From Sitta carolinensis (lineage: Eukaryota > Chordata > Aves > Passeriformes > Sittidae): DNA of 64,000 nt. Made by a program: the position numbers and the translations under genes. The stretch covers positions 26,389,001-26,453,000 of the forward strand of contig JAVUNC010000004.1 of NCBI GenBank assembly GCA_032173965.1. Reading direction: 5' to 3'. The notes under the pieces were generated by a model, which worked only from the letters and a program-made list of their open reading frames with translations, had not been told where the DNA came from and searched no databases. Below, in pieces: positions 49,401 to 61,770 of this stretch. Within the stretch, counting starts at the first letter, position 1; every line of letters starts with the position of its first letter.

Positions 49401-51874
49401 AACGCAAAACTGACTCTACCCAAGAGAGTAGATGAAGAGGATTCCTGGAATCGTTACTTTTCCACAGTGAGATGAGGACTAGCCATGCACTTTAAAAGTG
49501 CTCAATGCCAATTCTCTGGTACAAAAAATAAAACCCTAATGTAAGTTTTTCATCAATTTGAAAAAGAGCAGTACTGAAAAGTGGACCATTTTGAAAAAAG
49601 CCAACATTGAAACACTTGTAGGGATGATCTGACATTTGATTCACGACTGGAGGACATACTTATATAAACCACAACAGGGCTGTGATTTAGGATGTTCCTG
49701 CCATATTCCAGTGGCTAGACATTGTTCAACACTAGTTGTATTTCTTTCTTTTTCAAAGCTAGAAATGCTATTATTGCCTTCCACAGCTTCACTTGTGTTT
49801 TGGTTTAAAACTTTTTTCTCTTGGAACTTTGATCTGTGTGGATGTGGAAGAGGGGAAGGAGGCACAAACATTCTGTCTCAAGAAGTCAGTTTCCCTAACT
49901 GAAAACTCTCATCCTATTTAAAGGCTGCTTTTAATTAAAACTATGTGCAAATACCTGCATCAATAATGATTCTGCATGTCTTTTTATTCTGAGAGGTTAG
50001 ATTTAAATCTCACTCTTCCTGGGGTATTGTTTCACTCAAAATAATGAATCTCATGTCTCTCCTGTCTCTAATGAAGACCTGGAAATGATGAAGAGAGTCA
50101 CTGAAAATATTGGTCTTATCATGAGAACAAAGGATCAGGAGACTTGACTGAGAAGAACCTCACCCTGACAAAGAGAGGCTGATAAATTGCATAATGCCTA
50201 CTCTGTGCCCTTCTGGAGGCAAGAAAAAAAAATTGCCACTCATGTGCATACAAACAATTTACCTAGATTTATAACAGGAATTATAGTTAAAGAGAAACTT
50301 GATCATAAACAGTGAGATACCTGGCATAAAACAGTCATTAAACTTATTCCTACAGTGAATTGTAATTTATACAGTGAAGTAAAAGCCACAGTGACAAAAA
50401 TAAGCATGAAATTTCACTTTATTCTACTTTTAAAATCAGATTCCAAGAATGACTCTTCATCCTTCATGGTAAAAGCTAAAATAACTCCCTCAAACCACAG
50501 AGCTACATTTACCCCTTCAGTTTTAGAAATGGCTTAAATTTCCGAGCTCATGTCTATTACACCAAATGAACTGAAAATAATGTAGAAGGCTTCTGCAATA
50601 TTGACTTACAGAACAAGACAAGGAAACAGAAAGGTCTCATTAGGCTCATGTACTTGTGATGTCCCAGTACATGAATAATCAGTGGTCTGGTCCAGCATCT
50701 CATAGATTGGCAGTATAGAGCTGGGAAAACAACACAGAAGGATGAACACCTTCTAACAAAATAGAGTAGGAAGAATGGAAGAATAGTAGGAGAGAGGTCT
50801 AGAAAGTGGTCTAGAAAGATTAAGGCATTCACCATTTTCCAATAGAAAAAGCAGGGGCATTATTTTAAGTCTATATTTGCTAATCAAGAAAAACTAGCAG
50901 GAAGTGCACTAGTTTGTTTTCATTTCCACACTTTTAAACTTTCCAGTCAATATCTACTGTTCTATTCTCCCAGGATAGGACTTGTTATGACATATTAAAA
51001 ACTGCCTTTGGGAAGATGAGAAATGAACTTTATGATCAGTGTTGAATCTAAGTGATCGAGCAGTGCTTTTTAATTGTCCTGAGCCCATAAAGAAGTATAC
51101 TTATTTTCTCAAATTCTTTTTTTTTTTTTTAAATGTACGTGAAATGTAAAAATTATAAAGTGCATTGAAAAGAAGTACAGAGAAAAAATATTAACAAATA
51201 AATCAGTTTTTCTCACTTGTGCAATTAAGAATGTGCAATTACTGTTTTTTCTTTGAAAGCAGTATTACACTTTTATTCCAGTAATTTTCTTGAAATGAAC
51301 CTGTGCACTCTAAAATGAAGAAATTCTGTCATATTAACCACCACTGCACAGAGAAGCCAAAATTCCAAAGGGTGAGAGGGGAAAAAAACACCGCAGAAAT
51401 GCTTGGAATCTGCACAGTGATTGACAAAGACCAGTATATTAGGTATATAGCTGAAAATTTTACTTCCAAGTGTGTAAATTTAGCACATGCTCAGATGAAC
51501 ACCACTCCTTGGGCATCCTTTCTGGTGCATAAGCTTTACCACGACGGTCATGCAGTTTTCATTTGGAACTGCTCACACTCCCTAGGGATTGTTCATGCTT
51601 ATGATGCTGTTTGCATTGAATAGAAAATGCCTTGGTCATGGACAGGTGCTGCCCACTAACTACTTAAGCTGTGTATGTGCATTTAATTGTGTTCTCTAAT
51701 GCAAAGAAAAATATACAACTGCTAGGTTTAAAAAGGGGAGGGGGAAATGAGGTGATAAAAATGTCTTTGGAATTTTCTCCCCAAGGAAACCCATCATAAT
51801 GACACCATCAGAATTTGCAGGAAGATAGACATGAGAATGACAGCACAAGAACAAGGGAAAACACCACCACCACA
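46477..51874. other. AT-rich non-coding sequence
   Basis: T-rich runs at 48483-48519 and 51117-51130. A plus-strand 106-codon frame at 51303-51623 has no recognisable domain and no splice or promoter context. No exon supported. Confidence 0.4.
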
Positions 51875-51985
51875 ACACACTGCTGGCTCACACTCAGCTT
51901 GAAGACATCCAGGTTCTTCTCAACAGAGCTGCAGTGCAGTCTGCCAGCCTATTTTCCCATTACAGGCTCTAATATTAATTTAATT
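51875..51985 (-). repeat. Short CR1 LINE fragment
   Basis: CTGCTGGCTCACACTCAGCTTG, then ATCCAGGTTCTTCTCAACAGAGCTGC, matches the CR1 3' region in minus orientation (the part normally followed by 'CCAGGTCC-TTTTC-GCAGGGCTGC'). Both ends are broken; no 3' terminal repeat remains. Confidence 0.65.
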
Positions 51986-52104
51986 CCACTGTTTCTACTT
52001 CACATACATCAGCACACTGAGTGGACTGGCAGAATTATTTCTTCCTAAGCTTGTGCTTCTTTTAACTTCTCCACAACCTTGTGGTCTAAATCCCTTCTAA
52101 TTAA

Positions 52105-52360
52105 TGGAAACAGCATAAAGCTGAGTCAGGGGAGGTTTAGGTTTGATAGGAAAAGATTCTTCAGCCATAGGGTGATTGGGCACTGGAACAGGCTCCCCAG
52201 GGAAGTGGTAACACCACCAAACCTGACAGAATTCAAGAAGTATTTGGATAACGCTTTCAGGCACATGGTGTGATTCTTGGGGCATCCTCCACAGGGCCAG
52301 GAGCTGGACTTGATGTTCCTGATGGGTCCCTTCCATCTCAGCATATTCTATGATTTCTGG
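52105..52360 (+). repeat. CR1 LINE 3' fragment
   Basis: Plus-strand CR1 with the frame RFDRKRFFSHRVIGHWNRLPREVV readable, which is the conserved C-terminal ORF2 motif. It continues with GAATTCAAGAAGTATTTGG, the 3' UTR and ATTCTATGATTTCTGG at the 3' end. It is one of the better preserved copies in the window, 5'-truncated. Confidence 0.95.
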
Positions 52361-55300
52361 AATTCTCATGTCTCATACCTTCATGGACATGTAAAACCAC
52401 CCAAAACTCAAATATTAAGCAGACTAACCATGCTATTTACTACACAAAATTATTCTGCCTTTTAAGCTGTAACAACAGGTGTTAAAACCATGTTTTTCAC
52501 TCTGACTACATGTAATATTGTCACCTCACGAAATCAGCAGAGCTTAGCAGCCTCTTTTAATATAGCTTATGCCAGTCCTCTGCATAATATCCCACAGATG
52601 CTTAGAGAGCTTATCCTCTGAGAAGGGCATCTGTTTAGTTGACTAGTTAAATCCTGAATAAATATTCTCTACTTGTAGTCAGAGTAATGGTCTCCTCTGC
52701 CACAGGAAAGAGGCACAAGGAATTTTAACAATTTGTGTACCTTGTTTCCATTTCTACTGTGTATATTTGCAACCAGAAAATTGTTGATTGGGCCACTGCA
52801 ATTGTAGTTTTTCAGATGTTGTTCAGTATCACTGTGACACATGTTTCAGTACAGATGCTCTCCTCTGTTTTAGAAAATAGGAGGTAGCTGGTTGCTACAT
52901 GACATTCAGGACAGTTTATATTATGTCCTCTGCCTGCATGGAACCATATCTAGCTTTCCAGAGGTAATCAAAGTCACAGATTCCTCAAACTTCCTTCACC
53001 TCTACCAGGGCCTAAGCAGTAGTATGGCTATTCTCCAATATGTTAAGCTTTAAAATATATTTTAAAAAATATGGTAACATGTACTCTGAGAAAAAGAATG
53101 ATGAACTGGAATCTATCACTCAGATTTACAGAGTTGGTACTTGCATTATATGAAGCTCATTTTAAGAAGTTTGGACAGTTCTTCTAAATACGTTTTGACT
53201 TGTATTCCTTTGCTAATACTGTTGGAAACAAGCACCTCCCCCCAGCCCCCCTCATTTTTTAAAGGCAATAACTAAAATACAGAACAGATTAGGTTTCAGA
53301 ATTTTTAATCTATGAAGCATTATTACATAGGCATACTAGCAAATTTACATAGGTTTATAAATCCTTTTCATATCAGATACCATAAATTATCACACATTAG
53401 TTGAGGCTATTTAGTTTGTAAAGATACTGAGATCTGCTAGAGTGATGAATATCATCTCCTAGAGATTGAAAGAACTGCAAAACATAGAGTTGCTTGAGTA
53501 TTCCTTTTCTAATTCATTCTTCTATTGTGAAAGAAGAAAATAAAGGTACAGCTTGCAGTCACAATATCTGCTTTAAGCAACCAAGTAATGACAGCACTCA
53601 TAGAATGTGATACTTGAGCTCTAAGAAGGGAGGTTTGTTTCCCTCTACCCTTGTAAAAAAGTAAGTTAAAATTAAGTCAGTATATATTAAGGGGTTTTCT
53701 GTGTTTGTTTTCTATTAAAAGGTAGATGCTACTTGGAAATTAGGTGAAAAGATCATGAACAATAAAAAAATCCCTTGCAACTTCATGTTCTTTTTATAGA
53801 ATTTTATCGCTTGCCAAAAAATATAATTGACTGTCACTTAAGATTGACATAATCCTAATTCTTTCTCATTTCAGCAAGTGATTCTGAAATGTGAATAACT
53901 AAACCTCTCCAGAAATATGTAAGCAATTGAAACGTAAAACAAAACCTAAACCTAAACTCACTGAGCAGTGTAAAGTAGGTATTGGCAACCAATTAGCTGA
54001 AGACTTTCATGCAAACCTGTTGTCTCTATTAAATTGAACATTGCACACACAAGTAGCACTCTCAAAATATTAATTAGAAAATAACTGAATTGTTAACACC
54101 CCTATCCAAGTGCAATCACTATGATATTTTTTTTTTTTTTCAAACCTCGTGCATATGAGTGGATTTTTTCATTGTTTAGATGTCTGGACAAATGACAGTT
54201 ATCCTTTCTATACAAATATGCAAACATAATCTGAATATTTATACAAATATTCTTTGGTCATATAATATCTACTGACTTTCCATAAAGCAAATGGATATTA
54301 AAAAATAAAATCTGAAGGTGATTTCTACTTGATGTCAAGTTTACTGGATAGATATCAATATTTCATAGCTCTGAAATTATGCTGTGTAGGGTTTTGTTGG
54401 ATTTTGTTGACTTTTTAAAAGTTGTTGACAATAACATTTCAATCAGTTTTATATGGCAATTTAAAAACAGTTACTCTTTGGAGCATTATTGCACAAAGAA
54501 AGGAATAGCATTCAGATTCTAAATGTACCTTTAGCATTCAGATGCTAAAATGTACTTCAAAATGCAAGCCAATTCAGCTGACTCTTGAAGAAGGACAACT
54601 TGCTTATTTGCAACAGGGGTAAAGGTTCATCAATATCAGAAATTATGTGATTTTAAGATATGCTATACTGTGAGTAAATTGATTAACTTTTAATCAGAAA
54701 GTTGTAGCAGAAGACAGATTCAGAGAGAGAGACAGGGAGACAAGGGATGGAAACACAGAATAAGTAAGTGAGGAAGGGTGGAGGTCTAAAAAGCCCAGAC
54801 TACTTTTCCTTTCCCTGTCAATTTACCTCCACCATATTTTCCCCCAAAACCCACCCATTCACTCAATCTAATTAATGTTCGTGAGCAGATAAAGCACTCA
54901 ATATTTCTCCTTGACTTCAAAAATCCTCCTGAGAACATCCAATTGAGAAAATATATTGGCTCAACTCATAACTTGTTATAAGTCAAAACACTACCTAATT
55001 TCTTATATTTTTCACTCTGCGAGATCCCAAGAGTACTTAAATTTCTATATTTTGAAGCATTTTTCCCAGTATTGCTTACATGAATGCTTTTTCCTTTAAC
55101 TCAGTGAACATTTATCCTATTTCCCTGACATTCACTTTGTCTCCTTTCCCTCTCCACCTTCAAAAGAGTTTAACCAAAGTTTACAATGCTCAAAGACAGG
55201 TTCTTTAATGTAGAGATTAACTTAGTAATGACAGAGGCTTTATCTTCTTTGTTCATAGTTTATCCTTAGAGGACTGACTCCCAGAAGCAAAGAGGAAATA

Positions 55301-58300
55301 CCCATTAGCTTTTGCCCTACTACTGCACTACTAGTGAGCAAAAACACTGCAAGGAAGTAGGAGAATGGTCCTTCCTTCAAAGCAAACCTGCTCCATTGGG
55401 ATAAACATAGCAAGATTTACTATCAGAAAAGTAGTAAAGGACTGAGAGGTACCTGAGAAGAGCAGGGAGCAGGAGCAGAGGTGTATTTCAGCAGTGATAA
55501 TAACATTTTTTAAGGGACAAGTACAGAATACACAGATATTTTTTCATCACACCTAGCCTCTAAGCTTAAAATTACATAAGACTTAGAGAATGTGAAAATT
55601 CATAGTCCTTACATAATTAGCTTATTTTCAGAGAGACTCTGATATTATAAATCCAAGCATTATACAAATATGCTTTCAAGCAGTCTGTTAACTAATTCTC
55701 CAGTCATAATACTACTTTATATAAATAGATAACAACGTCCTACACCAATGTAATAGCAATAGCATCTCCAGGTTTATGGTATCTTGATTTTGTTTTGTGA
55801 CATGATAGAAGTTTCTTTTCTCCAGTGTAGAAAAAAAAGAGCACAGTCCACCTACACTGGCACTCTCTTCTTATTCTTAGCCTCTTGCTCACCTTCTATT
55901 TTATACCAGTAGAACAGCACTTGCTGTCACTCCTGGCAAAACAACTGGCATGTTAATAATTTCTCCATAGCAAATATGTCATGGAATAAATTCTGTACTA
56001 TATTTGTAGAGAAAAGAAAAATTTAACAGACAGTTATATGAAAAAAAAAAAAAAAAAAAGCCACTGATACATATAAGAAGAACCATGCTGCCAAAAAGTC
56101 CTGTTTGCACATCCTACCTTTCACAACTTAGCTTCCTTACTCTCTTCTCCATCAAAATTCATGTGTAAACTTGATTTCCCTCTCTGCATTTTCCATCTTT
56201 CCTCTACTCCTCCCTGTTGAAGCCTTCAAAGGCTGCATGGACACAAAGAAGATCACAAGCCTTTGTATTACGTTTTAGATAGTTTTCTGTGAAGAAGCGT
56301 TTTATAAATCAAAACCTCAAACATCCAAACAACCAAAACTTTCTGGAAGACAAGAATTATTGCTAAATGATTTCCTGGGGCTATGGAACCTTCATGTTTT
56401 ATATTAAGACACTGTGAGCTTTCCACATGGTTCTAGTTTACCCATGAATATTTTTTCCATAAAGACAAAAGACAACCCTGTGACAAAAAAAAAAATAACT
56501 AAGAATTTGGGCATTCGTGAAACATTAAAGATATGACAAATACTGAGTAAAGCAGTATTGCAAGCAGAGAAGGAAAAAAAAAAAGCTTCATAAGAAGCTT
56601 TCAACAACTCCTAGCAAAAAAATAATTTCTTCTTAAAATGTAGTCTGCACAGGATATTCACTGCCATGTAAAGGTAATGCCATGCATTTTCGAAGTCTAA
56701 ATCAGTATTTCTATGTTGAGCAAAATGACCCATGATCTTAGAGGTCTTTTACAAACAAAATAATTCTACTACATTTCTATGATTTCACTTAAAGTATCAT
56801 TTCAATGTAACATTACATTTGAGACAAATTCAGATTATTTTTTACCTTTCTGATAGGCACAAACTTCATTGCAATGTCAAGAAATATAGCATAGTGATGA
56901 TTAGGGTTTACTACACTTTTCCCCAGCATACATGAAGCCAATATCATGAACTGCTGCTGTCTTCTTCCCCTAAAAGATTTAGTAATAATTCTCTGTTACT
57001 TTGTGGACCTAAAACTATTTACATTCTGAGCATTTTCACATTCATACTTATTTAAGGGGTGAAACAGTAATTATTTTACAGATGTCTCAGTTTCAATTGC
57101 TCATGCATACAGCTAATTACCCATAAGTGGGCATTTTACCCACTTATAACCTTAAAGTATCAACATCTACTTCTGCTGTCTGTTGATGATTAGATTATAA
57201 GGACACTTTCCACCTCTCCTATGAAAGATATGTGTTTTAACACAGAATACACAGTGGACTCCCTTGTCAAGTTAGACAACAGTAAATATTTCAAAGAGTA
57301 ATGCTCTTTGAAAGTTTACAAAGAAAGATTAGAGTTGGCACTACAGTCTGGTGACTAAGTGTAGCTGACTAAGTCTTCTGACTGAGAGGATCCTCTGTGA
57401 GAGGATGAAATAAACATAAAAGACAAACAGGAAATCAGTAACTTTTCAAATACATAAAAACCTGGAAGAGTGTGAACACTGGAATCTGTTTTGTTAGGTG
57501 TGGATAGTTTATTGGTTGATTTAAGAGTTACAGTTGCTTTTCATCTGCCAAAGTGATTTTGGTAGAAATCCTCAAATCTTGAAGAACAGTGTTTGACTGA
57601 ACAAGCCCTTTTCATCTACAGTTCTGTAACCACTCTGAGGGAGTTCAAAATGCTCATAATGATTTATATAACAAGGTTTAGTCACCTCAGCTGTCAAGGA
57701 CAATTTCAGAACAAATACTGAAAGCAGCATAGCTACTTTGTAACTTTCAAACCTAACACTGATGATTTGATCTTGGTTATTTTTTTAAAAAAGCTTAATT
57801 GGCATATTAAATTTGTGACTTTAACTGACCACACATATTCAAAATTTCCATTTGGTAAAACTGTTTCATTATCCCTGCCTTAGTTAGCTCTTTATATTCC
57901 CTTTCCACTAGACAAAGCTACTCTGCAGGATTTTCTGCAGAGAAGGATAATAAAAACTTTTTTCGACATTAACTGCATCTCAACAGCTGTCAAGACTTGG
58001 AACAAAGGCTGCATTCTTGCTGTCACAAGGAAGCGAAAAATTTTAAGCTCCGTTTCTCTAACAAGATCAAATTATTTTAAAAGGAAGATTAAAAGAAAGT
58101 CCCTGGTTTCAGGACACACTTTTCAGTTTCTTAATTATTGTGTTGGTCAAGAGCAAGACTATTGGAACACTTGTTCCAAGTTCTTGCAAAAATACTTCTC
58201 GCCTGGAAACTTTTACTCCAGGGGCTCTGAGAGAGAAGAAATCAACTTGTGAAACAGTAAGGTCATAATGCCCTTCCATGTAAAAATACCCATTTCAGAA

Positions 58301-58576
58301 GTTATCTCTAGGAATAGACTTCAACTGATTTTATGCCTTCTTTGAACTAGTCATGGAAAAAAAATAAAGGTAGGGGAGAGGATAATATAATCAATCATTC
58401 ACAGCAGTGTTGCAAGGATCTTAAAGGAAGTGAGTAACAGACTTTCAAACAAGTCTTCTTTAAAGTAGAAGCAAAACTATAAAAGTATTAATGTTACTTG
58501 AAAAGGGACAACTATGTTGGCATTTCAAGGTAAAATAAATCAACTTCTGAATTGCACTTGGATAAGCCCAATTTTC
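52361..58576. other. AT-rich non-coding sequence
   Basis: Holds homopolymer runs at 54127-54140 (T) and 56041-56059 (A). No exon, RNA gene or repeat family seen. Confidence 0.4.
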
Positions 58577-58617
58577 TTTTTTTTTTGTTTTTTTTTTTTT
58601 TTTTTTTGTTTTTTTGT
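58577..58617. repeat. Poly(T) tract with G interruptions
   Basis: About 41 bp of T broken by single G residues near 58587, 58608 and 58616. Confidence 0.95.
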
Positions 58618-59034
58618 TTAACTTGATTTATGATAACGAACTAAGAGTTTTGTCATAATGAGGATGAAAGCTTAAATTTTATCAAAAGTGTGCCAACTTT
58701 TTTTGTCAATCAAACTATTGTTTGATTTCAGGAGTTTTCATTCTTCAGAAGTCCTTTAAATGAATGATTATAGAAAGGCAAGAACAGACCAAACATACAA
58801 ATCTCTCTGCCAGTATCCTACTATTCTTCAGCTCTGATATAGATTTGATGGCTCTCTAATCTGTATCACTAATAACTTTGATCTTCTCTGATCAGTCAGT
58901 ATTCTATTACATCTCTTTACAGATGGGAAGACAGAACCCTCAAGCATTCAAGATACCAAAATCTTTATCTTTATCTAAAATCTGTACCTTTAATACTATA
59001 GAATATTCAATTTATTTTCTTAATAATTTCTAAC

Positions 59035-59036
<2 letters not shown>
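58618..59036. other. Non-coding sequence between poly(T) tracts
   Basis: AT-rich sequence with nothing identifiable. Confidence 0.4.

Positions 59037-59068
<32 letters not shown>
59037..59068. repeat. Poly(T) tract, 32 bp
   Basis: Uninterrupted run of T. On the minus strand it would be a poly(A) run, but no AATAAA precedes it. Confidence 0.96.
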
Positions 59069-59071
<3 letters not shown>

Positions 59072-61154
59072 ATTACTGAGTAGAAACTTTATACAAACAT
59101 CAGGCATGAACCCCCAGAACTGCTTCTTATTCTGTCACTGTAAAACAAGTCAGGATTTTTTCATCTTCCTTTTGTGCCTGTGCACTATTTCAAATATATG
59201 TTCAACTTCATTAAGCCATTTCATAGTACACTCCCAGTGTCCTAAGACCTTCTTCTTCTTATCTAGTTAATCAGTTCTTCAACTGATCTACTTGATTTTC
59301 TCAGTGAACTGTTTATCATTCCACTGATTATTCTATTTTCAAGGCATTTAAGAACTTACTGGCTTGGAGAGTTTACTACTGATCTTCAGCTACAATAAAC
59401 ATTTACTGTTTTACTGCTTCCTGCGCTCTAGCTTTTCCCTTTCCTTAACAATATGTTTTATTTGGACTCAGTAGCAGACTTCTGGAAATTTAGAAAGCTT
59501 CCATCAATCCATTATTTGCACAACAGTTAACTCTTACAAATCTGCCAAGAAGTTTTAGAATAGAATTTCTCTCAAAAAATCACCCAAACCAGACATGTTG
59601 AATGCTCCTAACTAGGTAATATTTAGCTGTGCGTTCACCAATTCTATTTTTAAATATTATTTTTATTACCTTACCTGATACAGCAGGACATCAGTTTTAT
59701 GGCTTGTAGCTTCCCGGAGCTATCCTTAAACTTTTTCTGACATTACAGTTAATGTCTTGCCTGAAACTGACTTGTCATTGAAGACTTCAAAAATTTCTAA
59801 AGCTCATTTTCTCAGTTTATTCAACTATTACTCGTGTAGTTTATTTTCCAAAAGGATTTTTGGAAAACTCACATTCAAAGAAGGAATCGAACCTAAATGT
59901 TTCCTCAGCTTCTTGTAAGTGAAGACAGAATAAAGTGCAAAAAGATATAAAGTTTTTCTGTAAGGTCCCTGGCTTCTCCATTTTTTTAATCTTCATTCAT
60001 CAACCTTGTTCAACTGACATCCTGCTCTCGAAATACAGAGGCAAAATGTGTTAATAGGTAAGACATTGTGCTAGCTGTTCTTCAAAGCCTTTTTGATCTG
60101 CTCTATGTTTTTGTTTAGACTAACAGTTTCAGAATTTATCTTCTTTTAGACAATACCTAGCTATACTGGTTTCCTGTAGCACTTTTTGGGGTCCATTTCT
60201 AAGTACTCTACAATGACAGCAAATCTCTATAATGGCTGCTATAGATCTGTGAAAAAAGAGCACTAAATATTCAGAGAGGAGGGCACCCAATTTTCTAGTT
60301 CTGTGATTAGAACAGCCAGAACAGACTGCTGGTTTCCATCCCTGCTTCCAGAGCTGTTTCTACAAATCATAAACATATTTTAAATGCAAATGTGAATGAG
60401 ATAGAGCTGATGAGTCCTTATTCTCCTTCCTTCCCTGGCATATTCCAGCATGTTGCACTGCATAGGAGTTCGTAAATGCTTGTGTTCTTTTTAAGTGCAA
60501 ATTTATACCTTGACTGTCTGTGATACTTGATATCTGCTAAATAAAATGACAGGAGAGTAAATCAACACCATGAGACATCACAGTTGGTATGCCTTATAAA
60601 CAATAAAACATCAGGCAAGCTTTAGCTAATTTGGAGACTGGGTTTTGATCATACTGAGCAGAAGAAAGTTGTAAGGAACGTAACCAATAAGTTATGGATC
60701 CTGGCAATAAAATAAAAAACATTAAATCCCTTGACTTGCAAATATTTGAACGTGTGTGTTTTACTTTCATTTCATAGTTAACTGCCTTTTTTATATTATC
60801 CAATAAATATACCTTATATTACACTTAAGGTTTCTTAAACCATATTTTTTCTCTATATTAGAAAATAGAAAGTATGCAGAATAGAAAGTTATCCTGATGA
60901 TAACTTTGACTCTCAAGGAATTGGTACCACCATTGCAGAACCCCTGGCTAGCTTTGCACTTTTCAGCTCAGATATTGTAAACACTTTTTTGCAAACATTT
61001 TCAGATGCAGTAAGAATTCAGGAAAAAAGGCAAGTTTTTGTTAATTGTAATTTTGTTAATTCTCTAATAAAATTCTGAGACAGTATTTTTAAACTACGCA
61101 TTTGTGCTTAGATAATTGTCAGCAATTAAGAAAATCTACACATTGCTACTGTTT

Positions 61155-61158
<4 letters not shown>
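59069..61158. other. AT-rich non-coding sequence
   Basis: No exon or repeat family identified. Confidence 0.4.

Positions 61159-61187
<29 letters not shown>
61159..61187. repeat. Poly(T) tract, 29 bp
   Basis: Uninterrupted T run followed by CG. It lies 120 bp left of the CpG island. On the minus strand it would sit downstream of the island like an A tail, but no AATAAA is seen at the usual distance. Confidence 0.96.
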
Positions 61188-61310
61188 CGTTAAATTTAAG
61201 TGTTGAGCATAAAGGATGAGAAATAAATTCAGTAATGAGGGCTGGTATCTTGCCTAGGAAAAACAAAAGCTACCGATGATTCTTGTTAAGGCAATCCTCC
61301 TTCCCTGCAG

Positions 61311-61770
61311 GAGCCGCTCACCTGTGCTCTCCCAGCGCAGCCGGGGCCGGGGCCCCTCGGCCGCTGCGCCCCCGCACTCGCACAGTCACCGCGGGCTGCC
61401 GAGCTGGCTCAGCCCCGGGCTGCCACAGAGAGCCTCAGGTGAAACAGTCCTTAAAGAATTGAATCTTGGTGCAGTAACTAAAGAACAAAACCAGCTCAAG
61501 CTGGTGCCTGTGAGAGGAGCCCCGAACAAGGGCCCCCCTGGGCTCTCGTCCCCACCCAGTGTCAGGGCGGCAGGGTCTGGAGCCCTCGTCCCCTGCCGTG
61601 TCTCAGGGCCCGGTGCCCCGGCCGGGCCACGGGTGCCCAGCCCTTGGCTGTGCCAAGGTCAGCGATTCCCGGCCCCTGCTTTGGGCTCCAGAGCTCAGCC
61701 CGCGGCTGCCGCTGCGCGCCCGGACACCCGCACCGAGCAGATCCCTCGACACTTCTCATCAGGACGTTCT
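61311..61770. promoter_or_regulatory. Isolated CpG island, candidate promoter or first exon
   Basis: I count about 34 CpG in roughly 460 bp, against very sparse CpG in the rest of the window; G+C is high. The block has two GC-rich cores (61311-61440 and 61520-61755) separated by an AT-richer stretch. Two splice donor-like sites stand out: CACAG|GTGAGC on the minus strand at 61322/61321, and CTCAG|GTGAAA on the plus strand at 61438/61439. Open frames on both strands (168 codons plus, 61276-61782; 99 codons minus, 61562-61861) show no known domain and are probably a result of composition. Alternatives are a GC-rich retroelement or an orphan intragenic island. Confidence 0.6.

Noticed and set aside
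51303..51623. 106-codon plus-strand frame
   Set aside because: No domain, promoter or splice context; such a length can arise by chance in 64 kb.
52079..52369. Open frames on both strands
   Set aside because: Part of a CR1 3' end; only a short C-terminal ORF2 remnant is meaningful.
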